In this document: piece by piece, positions 11,871 through 21,327 of the stretch | How positions within the stretch are numbered: position 1 is the first letter of the stretch | Layout of the letters: every line of letters begins with the position of its first letter | Source of the DNA: Selaginella moellendorffii | Taxonomy: Eukaryota; Streptophyta; Lycopodiopsida; Selaginellales; Selaginellaceae | DNA: 64,000 bases | NCBI RefSeq assembly: GCF_000143415.4 | Contig: NW_003314261.1 | Location: 806,001-870,000, forward strand | Direction: 5' to 3' | Notes under the pieces: model-generated | Databases searched by the model: none | What the model was told of the DNA's origin: nothing | What the model saw: only the letters and a program-made list of their open reading frames with translations | Position numbers and translations under genes: made by a program

Positions 11871-12782
11871 CTAGTCAACTCGGCCAGATCTTGCTAGCAG
11901 ATCGATCACGCAAACGTAGTGATCCATGGTGGCAGCGAGAGCATAGTCCCCTCTCATGGAAACAAAGTACCCGCGACCATCGTGGAGCAGCCCGGCAGCG
12001 CTGCACGCAGCAAGAATGGTGGTGAAGCTGACAACGTCCAGTTCTAGTCCTTGACTCTCAGTCAACTCAAACAGCTCGTGAGCTCGTCGGCCATGTCCGT
12101 TTCGAGCAAAGCCCGCCACCATGGTCGTGCAGAGCACCAAACTCCACTCCCAGGCTCGGTACTGCGAGAAGATCTCCGCCGCGCTCGACACACTGGCCGG
12201 GGCTCAAAAAAACCGGAGAGCGATTGAGAGCTTCCACAAGATGGTTCTAGAAGGTCGAAGCTCGTCTTCGATGCCTTGCCGGAGAAGAGCCTCGTGTCGT
12301 GGACGTCGATTGTCCAGCTATGCCGACCACCAGTGCTCTTCTCGAAGGACTCGCAAGCGTCTTCCAAGCTGTGGCATTTCCCATACATGTTGATGGCTCA
12401 AGTCTGCGTCCGAGCAGAGATCAAGCGAGAGCTCCAGTTCTTCGTGAAGCAGCCTTCCATGGCGGGGATCACCAGTCGAGGATGTGATCCACGTAACTCG
12501 GTTTGGAGGCTAGCCTTCCAAGTCCATCCGCTTGATCAGGCTCAGAGCTCGAGAGAAGCTCCCGTGGCGAGTGTAGGCCGCGATCATCTCGGAGCTCTCC
12601 TCCGGCTCGCAGTTCAAACGTCCTGCGACCTCCCCGTTGGATCCCAGCCCCGCCAGCATTGAGTTCCAAGAGATAGTGTTCCACTCGGGCATTCGATCAA
12701 AGACGCTCTTGGCCTGCTGAAGGTGATGAAGATAGCGAGGATCGCCTTCGCCAGTATGCTGCTGCTGGATCGCGTCGTCCAC
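11871..12782 (-). pseudogene. PPR protein (PLS type), copy 1, broken
   Basis: Minus-strand frames show pentatricopeptide motifs: 12782-12510 (AKSVFDRMPEWNTISWNSML...AYTRHGSFSRALSLIKRM) and 12191-11871 (AAEIFSQYRAWEWSLV...ARNGHGRRAHELFEL...FTTILAACSAAGLL). PPR proteins bind organellar RNA. The motifs lie in different frames, with decayed sequence between them (12400-12200), so this is a pseudogene. 12790-12960 holds an AAACCCTAAC telo-box typical of 5' leaders of such genes. A near-identical copy is at 53560-54471. Confidence 0.8.
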
Positions 12783-12990
12783 AAGAGCCCGAGGCAGACA
12801 TTTAGCTGTGTCGGCTATTTCGATTCTTCTTTACCTCACATCTCAAACCCTAACTCGCAGAGCTTTGATAATATAAGCCACGGCGACAGCCACGTTTTGC
12901 TTACGTGTCTGCCCAGCTCATCACTTGCCCGCCCAAAGATTTTAAACTTCGGGGTTCCTTATAGCTTTAGGGTTCTACCTGAAACTACTG

Positions 12991-13282
12991 ATGGCTAAAC
13001 TTGATGATCCAAGGCTAGTTAAGTCTCTACTCTACTTCTGCTCAGTGAGGATGTCGCTGGGCCTCATGCCCGCAACTCTTATCATGCTTCGCAACTATGA
13101 AATGGACCTGCAGCAGCTTCAAATCGGAAAACCATTGAGGTGTGAAGTTTTCAAGGAAACACCAAATGGTTTGTTTGATTGTATTGTTTCAGGTAAAGGA
13201 TGCTGATGTCGACGTGATCTTTGCGAAAAAAAAGATCACCAATTTCGCAACTTTGACAGGAGCGTGGGGCAAAGTTGTTTAA
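12991..13282 (+). other. Unrecognised exon-like sequence
   Basis: An ATG at 12991 opens about 50 codons (MAKLDDPRLVKSLL...LQQLQIGKPLR) that stop near a GTGTGAAG donor-like site. A second exon-like stretch (VKDADVDVIFAKKK) follows a TTGTTTCAG acceptor-like site at 13193, but the phases do not join. I do not recognise the product. This could be a gene fragment starting just beyond the duplication breakpoint at 12980. Confidence 0.25.
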
Positions 13283-13565
13283 GACATTCCAACTCTATAG
13301 CAAAACAGGCATGACTCCCAGTGACAAGCTTTATTCCAAGGCGAAAGATGGCAGATGCCAATGGATGAGAGCTAATGAAAATTGGAATCACGGACATGGT
13401 GAACACGGGTGGACGTTCAGGCAGGTCAATAATCGCGTCATTCTTCTTGAAACACGTATCTTTTGTTTTGTTCTTTTGCGAGAAAACTCATCAAAATCTT
13501 GCTCAACTATAAACTAACCTCTTATATATAAACGACGCGGCAAGTGGTTCACAACCCACTGTTTC

Positions 13566-13790
13566 TTGCAACTGCGTAACACCATTGCCGCCTTGACAAT
13601 GCAAGTGAAGCAAGAGGCCAACATGAGAGAAAAGCTAAGCCAGCAAAAGGAGAACAGCTCCTTCTTGGGAGGTGTGTTTCACTCTGTGTTCCTTTTCTGT
13701 CATGATTTTATTCCTCTTGTTTCTTCCAGCTTCCCAGGCAAACACTCAGCAGCCACACCAAAATCTTGCAGCCCTAGCAGTAATTCTTAC
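13566..13790 (+). other. Short coiled-coil-like exon beside an AUG6-like intron
   Basis: About 35 codons (QLRNTIAALTMQVKQEANMR...) form a charged helical stretch ending at a GGGAG|GTGTGTTTC donor-like site. The following intron (TTTCACTCTGTGTTCCTTTTCTGTCATGA) closely resembles the intron after the last AUG6 exon at 11693-11770. This may be a stray piece related to the AUG6 3' end; no product is assigned. Confidence 0.3.
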
Positions 13791-14670
13791 ATGTAGCATT
13801 CTCCCATCTTCCAGGGGACTCGCACACGCTCCCAGAATGCTGGAGAAAGTGTATATATCCGGTGTCCAGTGGAACAAAGAAAATGCGTCCTTGTCATGTC
13901 CATAGAGAGTGTAAGCAGCGATCACACTTTGCATACATGGTGATGAGAGCGTTTCTCACACTTATGTTTCCAAAGTGCTCGCTCTCAAGTATGTGCTTGC
14001 CGTTGAGCAAGAAATCCGGACAGGGCAAGCTCCAAGGATTGCGGCATACGTGAAAGCATCTGGCTCCAGCCCCTGCAATCGCATCTTCCAGTAAGTATCA
14101 AGAGCCATATCATCGCAGTCACCGAGATAAAGCTCCCATGTACCGAAAGGCCTCCTCTAGGCACCCGGACTTCGCGGAGAGATGGATCAGAGACGTGGCT
14201 ACCACCACGTCTTTCTCAAATCCAAGCTCCTCGGCTTTTCACTGGACCATTCTCCCTTATTCCACGTCCAAAAGTTTCGTGCATGTCGCCAGGACGCTGG
14301 AGAGGGTGTAAGCGTCGATGGAGATCGCTTTTCTCACCATCTCCTTGTAAACTTCCAGTGCCTCTTGGTACATTGCGTTCTGGACGTAGCACTCGACGAG
14401 GATGCTCCAGGAGAAGGTGTTCCGCTGATTGATTCGATCGAAAACCTGGCAGCCATCCTCGTGCTCAACACCTCATCTATTAGGCTCGAAAGAATGCAAG
14501 CCCTTGTGAACTCGCACCCGGATAAGTGAGCGAAACGAATGGCGGCAGTGAGCAGTCTGGCCGCGCTACAATGCTGATAATGTCGAGTGAAGCCTCAAAC
14601 AGCTCGTGTGCTTCTGCGAAGGCTGCCACCATTGATGTGCAAAGCAACAAACTTCACTCTTAGCGCTCTT
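13746..14670 (-). pseudogene. PPR gene fragments
   Basis: Minus-strand translation at 13934-13746 gives SVIAAYTLYGHDKDAFSLF...TFSSILGACASPLEDGRMLH, a P-L PPR unit pair. Further decayed PPR-like pieces in several frames run through 14000-14650, similar to the fragments at 57725-58520 (shared GCATCTGGCTCCAGCCCCTG region). There is no intact frame. From 14671 to 14876 I see no gene. Confidence 0.55.
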
Positions 14671-14876
14671 GCATTTTCCAATTGACGTAAAGCTCATCAC
14701 CTTGTTTTCCCACTTATCCTAAAGAAAGAGATGAAATTGTAATAAATCCCAACATTGCTGATGAAAGTCCCTGGCTTGCATAGGAATGTGCCTCCGAGAT
14801 GTAAATGGAGCTATTTTGTGCATCATAGCGAAGAAACCATGTATTCACATAGTTTGATAGGAATCCAAACCGAAGA

Positions 14877-15557
14877 TTAATACCCTACAATTTGACCAAT
14901 GATATGGTAATAAGGTCCTCCGGTTGGATGAGGATTCCTCTTCCCCAGATGGGGCTTTGGATGATGTTGTCCCCATTTTTCATGCAATTCGTCATATGAG
15001 CTCACATAAAGTGCATTCAACGTTTTCATTTCACCAGGAGATATCGGTTGCCACATTCCATTTTGCAATGCACAAGCTAGCAAATGGTCAGGCATGCCTT
15101 TGAAACTGCGGCCAAGAGATCTGACAGATCTGAACGAGCTCCATTGCAAAGGCATTTCATAAACATGCTGTAAAATCAGTGAAGCCACTTCTAACACTTG
15201 TGTAAGTGCGCTTTGAAGGCATATTTCCTGGACAGCATGCACAGTGTGCTGATTAAAAGCAGGGATCCCAATGGTGTTGTCTGGATCCAAGATCAGAAAC
15301 GTTTGTTGCTTCAATTGGTCAAAGTCTACCCACCTGACCATGTTTTTTGGAAAGGTTTTTGCGGAGTCTCTTTTATGCGTTGATCGATTCATATCCGGAG
15401 CAATATCAACATGAGGCAATCTTCCCAAAACGATCTCTCGAATTGTTTTTTGCTCAGATAGTGGCCATCTCTGAAGAAGCGGAGCCCAATCCATCGAGCG
15501 GCACAAAGAAAACAGATCAAGAGCAATCGGTTCTTGGCATCTTTGGTACACGAGCAC
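14877..15557 (-). CDS. Hypothetical protein, 226 aa
   Basis: This is a clean single open frame from an ATG at 15557 to a stop at 14877 (MLVYQRCQEPIAL...IIGQIVGY). It is rich in W, Q and H, without signal peptide, membrane segment or motif known to me. Several in-frame codons precede the ATG, and an overlapping minus frame (15717-15517) is out of phase, so an upstream exon or frameshift is possible. The base composition is coding-like. I do not recognise the family. Confidence 0.45.
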   Translation of the reverse strand: MLVYQRCQEPIALDLFSLCRSMDWAPLLQRWPLSEQKTIREIVLGRLPHVDIAPDMNRSTHKRDSAKTFPKNMVRWVDFDQLKQQTFLILDPDNTIGIPAFNQHTVHAVQEICLQSALTQVLEVASLILQHVYEMPLQWSSFRSVRSLGRSFKGMPDHLLACALQNGMWQPISPGEMKTLNALYVSSYDELHEKWGQHHPKPHLGKRNPHPTGGPYYHIIGQIVGY

Positions 15558-15673
15558 TGGCCTGATCGCTCACAGCTCCTGGCATCTTTGGCGGCGCTAG
15601 ATACTCCCAGAACGCATCCGATGAAGAACTCAAGCCTTCCACATCAGATGTCCCCTTTCCGGCTATTGCAACC

Positions 15674-15757
15674 AAATCCGAGCTCCTGCGCGGGCAAGAT
15701 TGATTGAGCAACCTCAAATCCGAGCTACTCTGCGTGCAAGATTGATCGGTCCTTCAC
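15674..15757. repeat. Two imperfect 42-bp tandem units
   Basis: AAATCCGAGCT...GCAAGATTGAT occurs at 15674 and again at 15716, spacing 42 bp. It lies upstream of the 226-codon frame. Confidence 0.7.
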
Positions 15758-15932
15758 TGCTTACGCTCTAGCCAGAGCAACCAGACACAAAGATTGCTCC
15801 TTTAGAGCAACCCGGCTGCCATGAGCCACCGCGCGTTCGCCGGGAACAAAGATTGCTTCTTTAGTGTTGCTGTTGCTCCAGGAAGAAGCCCCGACATAAG
15901 CTCACCACATCTCGATCTCCCGCTCAGGGTCA

Positions 15933-16077
15933 GGATCCCGGAGGCCTTAAGGCGCTTCCTTGTGCTAGCTACAAGTTTATGCTGGATCCCGAAGGCCTTA
16001 AGGCGCTTCCTTTTGCTAGCTACAAGCTTGAGCAGGATCCGGAGGCAAGGATCTTCCTTGTGCTAGCTACAAGCTCG
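15933..16077. repeat. 51-bp tandem repeat, 2.9 units
   Basis: Units begin GGATCC at 15933, 15984 and 16035 and share GGAGGCCTTAAGGCGCTTCC and GCTAGCTACAAG. The third unit is shorter and partly diverged. No gene is visible from 15760 to 16280 apart from these repeats. Confidence 0.85.
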
Positions 16078-16375
16078 CGTTTCCTTGCTGATCAAGCGAG
16101 CCAAGCATACATTGCATCAACGCAACGGAAACAGAGCACTTTAGCATACATTTTTATCCGCGCCGCAGAGAGACACCTCTGTATCTTGTCAAACCGCGAA
16201 CATCGTCATTTCCGGTAGAACGCGCGCCCGAGAGAGTGAAAACTGCCCCAAAATCCCGGGGAAGAGCGATGAAGTTTCAAGTTTTGTTGGAGTGTTTTTG
16301 TTTTAATCGGGGCCGTCTGATCCTGGCGATCCGACGGCTGTGAGGCTTTCCGATGAGAGCTCCTAGGGCTTGTGA

Positions 16376-16640
16376 ATGAAACACCCGCTCGCCCTCAATC
16401 CATCTCCGTGTTTCTCCTACTTGTGCCAGATCGCGATGCAAATCCACCTCGTTTTTAACTTCCGGGAGGGCGAGAGGCAGAGACAGCTGCCAGTTTTCAA
16501 CGCTGGAGAGGTCGCTCACCTTCAAGAGTGGTGCCAAGGGTGGATGCCGGCCCCTCCTCCGGATTTATGGAAGAGATGCCCGATCGAAAGCAGGGAATGT
16601 TCTTTGCCAGTAAGGTGTGAGCTTCTTTTATTTTCTCTTG
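16376..16640 (+). pseudogene. Formin PTEN-like fragment, rearranged
   Basis: One frame strings together short pieces of the formin PTEN-like exon: YLCQIAMQIH, VFNFREGERQRQL and DLWKRCPIESREC, each matching 18850-18960 or 19380-19420 with the middle deleted. The leader (GTCCGACGGCTGTGA...AGCTCCTAGGG) matches 18530-18575. It is a collapsed relic, not a gene. Confidence 0.7.
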
Positions 16641-16659
16641 TAACGCTCTTGTGTGGATC

Positions 16660-17740
16660 GCTGTACAATGACCGCTGTATCATACTGGCGATGGCGATCT
16701 TCGCGATCTTCATCAGGCCAAGAGCGTCTTTGATCGAATGCCCGAGTGGAACACTATCTCCTCTGGGATCCAGCGGAGAAGTCGAGGCCTGCGGAGGAGA
16801 TGTTTGAGCTGCGAGCCGGAGGAGAGCTCCGGGACGTCGTGACTTGGAACTCGATGATCGCGTCCAAGCGGAAGTCTTCTTCACGACGAACTGGAGCGCT
16901 CGCTTGATCTTCGCTCGGATGCGGACTTGAGTTGTCTGCTCATCTGACATGCCGCAGCTTGGAAGATGCTCGCAAGTCCTTCGAGAAGAGCTCTGCCACC
17001 ACTAGTGTCAGATCCTGGACTGCCTTGATTGGAGCGTTCGTGGCAAACGACTCAAGCCGGTTGAGAGCTTCCACAAGATGGTGCCAGAAGGCGTCCACTT
17101 CGACAAGGTGGCGGTGCTGAGCGGCCTGGAAGCCTGCTCTGGAGCCAGCAGAGGAGAGCTGCTCCATTGCTATGCGGTTGAGAGAGGCTGGCAAACGGAC
17201 GTCGTGGTCGGGACCGCGGCGCTCAACATGCACGTCAAGTGTGGGAGATTCGAGCAGTCGAAGCTCGTCTTCGATGCCTTGCCGGAGAGCCTCGTGTCCT
17301 GGTGTCGAGCTATGACGGGAGCGGACGGCGCTGAGCATGGACTTGGCCGGCCTGGGAATGGACGGTGTCGCTCTGCCTTGCATCTTCGACGTGCGCGCGG
17401 CCTTCACAGCTCTCTCGGACGGCAGCGCTGTCTACCCGAGCGTCGAGGCGAGCGGCGAGAAGCTCGATGTCACTGCTGGAGCAGCCGCCACCAACATGTA
17501 TGGAAAATGCGGAGATGTGTCGAGCGCGGCGGAGATCTTCTCCCAGTACCGGGCCTGGGAGTGGAGTTTGGTGCTCTCCACGACCATGGTGGCGGCCTTT
17601 GCTCGAAACGGACATGGCCGACGAGCTCACGAGCTGTTGGAGTTGATTGAGAGTAGAACTGGACGTTGTCAGCTTCACCACCATTCTTGCTGCGTGTAGC
17701 GCTGCCGGGCTGCTCCACGATGGCCACGGGTACTTTGTTT
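16660..17740 (+). pseudogene. PPR pseudogene, inverted copy
   Basis: Plus frames give PPR motifs: 17078-17330 (VPEGVHFDKVAVLSGLEACS...GWQTDVVVGTAALNMHVKCG...KLVFDALPESLVSW) and 17337-17640 (ATNMYGKCGDVSSAAEIFSQ...ARNGHGRRAHELLEL). It corresponds to the minus-strand PPR at 11871-12782 and 53560-54471, with frameshifts and indels. It ends where the augmin-6 relic begins (about 17740). Confidence 0.75.
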
Positions 17741-18460
17741 CCCAACTTTGTTACGGCAAGGAGTGCTGATGCATGTGAATTTTGCGTGATGACTTCCGTG
17801 GGCGAATCTGGCAAGGGGTTCTCGGCAACATCCGCTGGGATGAACTTCTCGATGTTCCGTCGAGTTCCGTCGATGAACTTCTCGCAGAGCGTGGGCCGAG
17901 AGCTGCCATAATAGCTCCACAAATCTAGAGAAGGAAAAACCAAAAAAATTCAATCATAGGAAGCACGGAGGCAAAACAAGACCCACCTCTGACCACAGCA
18001 TGTAGCTAGCGAGGAAACCCGAGAGCTACTCCGAGGTAGAGCCCCTTGAGCCTCTAGCTCGTTGATAAGACGCTGGACAATCTGCAAAGAAAGAAATTTC
18101 CATCCCTTTGAGGACTCTCACACGAAACGGAAACACAGCGAAAGCATGCGTATCACTGTACTTTCCGGAAGTCGCAAGAGTGTGCCGCGTCGAAAATTGG
18201 CCAGACACCGGCGAAATCCTGCGAGATCGAGAGCGCCTCAACTCAACCTACATTCTCGCCTCCTTGGCGGCGAGGAGAAAATGTAGCAGGGCTTGGAATG
18301 CGCGCCTTGCCCTAGAATGCTGGCATCCCGTAGCTTCCATCTCCGTCTCCTTGTCGCGGATCACATCCTTCTTGCAGAGAAGACCGCCATTCTCCATCAC
18401 CGCTCAAAGCAAAACATCAAGCAGCGTGTCCCTAGCAAAGACTCAGTGCAAAGCCAAAGA
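17741..18460 (-). pseudogene. AUG6: Augmin-6 5' region, inverted third copy
   Basis: Minus strand: a decayed first exon near 18440-18250, then the complements of exons [18 protein letters not shown]...SSLATC and [20 protein letters not shown]. The last carries an extra 30-bp duplication of GAAGTTCATC(G/C)... around 17845-17890. Everything 3' of ALLAVTK is missing and replaced by PPR sequence. It is a truncated, non-functional relic of the gene at 9436-11697. Confidence 0.75.
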
Positions 18461-18660
18461 GTCCCTGGATGATGTGGCGATTAAAAAATGGTTGAAGGAT
18501 GGTTGTTTAATTCGGACCGTTTGATCTATGCGGTCCGACGGCTGTGATCCAGAACTGGAGCTCCTAGGGTTCGTGGCTTTGTGTCGCATGGCGGATGAGC
18601 TGAGCAGCTGCCTGTGCGATCGAGGTGAAAATTCTCTGGGGCGTGGAGAATCCAGGCGCT

Positions 18661-19582
18661 CGTCATTGCATGGGAGAATGTTTTCCGCCGATTTCTCTAC
18701 AGGAGGCCCCCCGTGGTGATATCCGAGAGCTTGCCCTCATACATTCCAATCTCCATTCCCAGCGCATTCACCCATTCTTTTGTGAATCCAGTCTTTGACT
18801 CGTGTTTCTCCGCGGACGTCTTCGAGGAGGAGACTTACAAGCACTACTTGCGCCAGATCGCGATGGAAATCCACGAGCAGTTCCCCGATTCGTCCTTCCT
18901 CGTCTTTAACTTCCCGGAGGGCGAGAGGAAGAGCCAGCTGACAGAGATGTTATCGCACTACGATATGACGGTGATGGATTATCCACGCCGCTACGAGGGC
19001 TGCCCGATTCTTCCCATGGAGATGATCCATCACTTCCTGCGATCCAGCGATAGTTGGCTCTCGCTCGAGGGGCAGCAAAACATCGTCCTGATGCACTGCG
19101 AGAGGGGGGGATGGCCGCTGCTGGCGTTCATTCTCGCCAGCTTTCTCATCTACAGGAAGATGTACACGGGCGAATTCAAGACGCTTGATATGCTCCACCG
19201 GGAGGCTCCCAAGGGATTGATGCAGCTGCTCACTCCGCTCAATCCGATGCCATCGCAGCTGAGATATCTCCAGTACGTTGCTAGAAGGAACAACTCTCCG
19301 GAGTGGCCACTCCCGGATCGCTCGCTCAGCCTCGACTGCCTCATTCTCAAAGTGGTGCCAGCTTTCGATCCGGACGAGGGGCTGGATTTATGGAAGAGAT
19401 CCCCGATTGAAAGCAGGGAACAGGACGACGAGGATGCTTTTTGCCTTGGGAAAGGTGTCCGGCATTATCGACCGGTAAGGTGGTGAGCTTGTTTTCTTTC
19501 TCTTGCTTTGGTCAGTAACGCTCTTGTGTGTTCCAGACAGATTGTGATGTGATGAAGATCGATGTACAGTGTGCCGTGCAAG
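18661..19582 (+). pseudogene. Class II formin 5' end: best-preserved PTEN-like domain, truncated in C2
   Basis: A first exon ends ...FRRFLYRRPPVVISES, resembling the conserved class II formin N-terminus. An acceptor at 18791 opens exon 2 (18792-19474): FDSCFSADVFEEETY, SSFLVFNFPEGERKSQL, YDMTVMDYPRRYEGCP, HCERGGWPLLAFILASFL, HREAPKGLMQLLTPLNP and SQLRYLQYVARRN. The P-loop is HCERGGW, lacking the HCxxGxxR arginine, as is usual for plant formin PTEN-like domains, so lipid binding rather than catalysis is expected. Exon 3 (19537-19582) starts the C2 domain (CDVMKIDVQCAVQ) and then sequence homology stops. No FH1 or FH2 follows, so this is a truncated gene. It is the inverted counterpart of the formin pieces at 7981 and 49253. 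Confidence 0.85.
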
Positions 19583-19651
19583 AGCAAATCCAACTCAATG
19601 AAATCTACCAAGAAAAACTAGTGAATTCAACTCAATGAAATCTAGCAAGAA

Positions 19652-21205
19652 CTACCTATAGGGGCTTTCCACGCTAGAATAGTAATCTTCACTCTGGCCT
19701 TCCTCCACATCCTCAGCGCCATCTTCTTCCGATGATGAATCCTCTGTGATCCCGATAGTTGACATGACACAACTCAGCTCATCCTTCCAAGGATTATGCT
19801 CAATCGAGACAATGCCGCCCAAGGAGAAGCCCACGATGCTAACTTTGGGTGGCAGATCACCGTCCACAGAGACCACAACATCTGATGCCTCAAAAGTTCC
19901 ATGATAAGCACCGCACTGGTAGATCTCTCGCAACACCCTTGTGGCAGGCTCTTTGAGATGGGGATATGTTTGGGAAGGAAGAGTGCTATCACCTTCGTCA
20001 GACATGACAATCACTGAGAACATATCCCCATTGAGGACGCCATACTCTAAGAGCTTGGGAACTCCACAACCCTGCATGGATTTGAGCCTGGAATACATGA
20101 GGATCTCCCGAACAAACAACATAGCAGCACCTAGCTTTGAACCTGGTTGAGACATGTCCACTATTTTCACCACCACCTTCTCAGATCCTCTGTACACAGC
20201 CCTTGCCACATTTGGTGACAGCACCATTCCCTGCCGAAAGTCCCTATAAAACTCCCCAAACCTCCAACACTTGAGCTTCTTGTGCACTTTGGCCATGGAG
20301 ATGTATGCCAACTCGCTTGCCAAGTGCTTCATGTTGCGCTTGACAAACTTGTTGAAATCCTTTGGCAGCATCACATGATGAGGGGGAGGCACCATTGTGA
20401 GCTCCTCGCAATTGTCCTGATCGTCTTGCCGAGGCAACTCAGTGGCATTGACCACACTAGAGAAGATAACGTACCAGAAGTGCTTCATTGGCACCTCAGA
20501 GATCTTCATCGGTTCAGCTATAGCAAAGCCATTGTAGCCACGCCTGACACAAAACCACAGATGGCGTGCACCAATAATCACCGCATAGTCCGTCTTCCAC
20601 TGCTCACAGTAACAATAAACCCTCTCCACAGCTTCTCTAAAGGAAGAGCCATGTTCCAGATTTGTAGCAATGTCTCGCACGCACAGCCCCTCAAGCTCCA
20701 AATGAATTACTCCTACGAGACAACCTCGAGGTTTCACGCTGCGATCACTGCCTGTCAACAGTACATTAACCTCGGGAACCAAGCCTACTGGACGGATTGC
20801 CCCCGGCAGCCGCTGGACGAGTTGGGAGCTGAGGATTCTTGCCATCGCACCTGGAGAATCCACAGGATGAACTTGTCGATCCCGATTGGGCACAAAAAAG
20901 ACCTCCTCCGTATCATTGATCTCTCTTGCAACAAAACGATCGACCAGCTCGTGGATGTTGTGCCATACATAGAGCTTGGATGGGAATAACTCCCGTCCGA
21001 CTCCCCAATCAGTGAAGGTGTCTACCCGCACGTTGCTGCTGATGAGCGGCCGCATAAATGGTCTACCAAGGAAATTCTTGGCATTCAACAAAGGCCCATC
21101 TCCATCATTCCATAGCATATTGCCTCCTTGAGGCTCTCGGAGCACTTGTAAAACTGCACGCGCAGCAAAGGAGCTTACCCTGTATCGTGCTTCTTCTTCT
21201 GCCAT
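19652..21205 (-). CDS. Degenerate kinase-like protein, 517 aa, single exon
   Basis: One uninterrupted frame runs from an ATG at 21205. Residues about 60-290 form an unidentified globular region (PEVNVLLTG...GVIHLELEG...YAVIIGARHLWFCVRRG) that resembles in layout the nuclease-like domains found ahead of kinases in Crinkler-type proteins. This is a weak resemblance. Residues about 335-480 look like a kinase fold: AVYRGSEKVVVKIVDM (putative ATP lysine), REILMYSRL (helix C), VIVMSDEG (hinge), YHGTFEASDVVV where HxD would be, and VGFSLGG where DFG would be. Catalytic aspartates are therefore missing, suggesting a pseudokinase. The tail is acidic (SSSEEDGAEDVEEGQSEDYY). Telo-box-like AAACCC and AAACCCTAAC lie at 21210-21235. 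The formin 3' end is only 122 bp upstream. Confidence 0.7.
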   Translation of the reverse strand: MAEEEARYRVSSFAARAVLQVLREPQGGNMLWNDGDGPLLNAKNFLGRPFMRPLISSNVRVDTFTDWGVGRELFPSKLYVWHNIHELVDRFVAREINDTEEVFFVPNRDRQVHPVDSPGAMARILSSQLVQRLPGAIRPVGLVPEVNVLLTGSDRSVKPRGCLVGVIHLELEGLCVRDIATNLEHGSSFREAVERVYCYCEQWKTDYAVIIGARHLWFCVRRGYNGFAIAEPMKISEVPMKHFWYVIFSSVVNATELPRQDDQDNCEELTMVPPPHHVMLPKDFNKFVKRNMKHLASELAYISMAKVHKKLKCWRFGEFYRDFRQGMVLSPNVARAVYRGSEKVVVKIVDMSQPGSKLGAAMLFVREILMYSRLKSMQGCGVPKLLEYGVLNGDMFSVIVMSDEGDSTLPSQTYPHLKEPATRVLREIYQCGAYHGTFEASDVVVSVDGDLPPKVSIVGFSLGGIVSIEHNPWKDELSCVMSTIGITEDSSSEEDGAEDVEEGQSEDYYSSVESPYR

Positions 21206-21327
21206 GCTCTAAACCCTTCTGCGTGAAAACCCTAACGTTCTTAGTAGGGTCCCAAACAGCCTTGGAAACGTATCATTGAATTTCTTTTCTTCAAAAATCT
21301 TCTTCGTGTCAATAATCTATCCGGAAG

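Larger units (their letters stand above)
6448..12980. repeat. Segmental duplication, copy 1 (partner 47635-54647)
   Basis: The block matches 47635-54647 in the same orientation and order: old E1 relic, GY gag, formin 5' half, augmin-6, PPR. Homology ends at ...GGGTTCTACCT (12980 and 54647). From about 10310 to 12480 the offset is a constant 41689 with almost no differences. To the left the copies differ by scattered substitutions and small indels. The left boundary of the duplication lies outside the window because the young E1 interrupts it. Confidence 0.9.

Noticed and set aside
19078-19180. Active PTEN-type phosphatase
   Set aside because: The P-loop reads HCERGGW without the conserved arginine, as in plant formin PTEN-like domains; a lipid-binding role is more likely.
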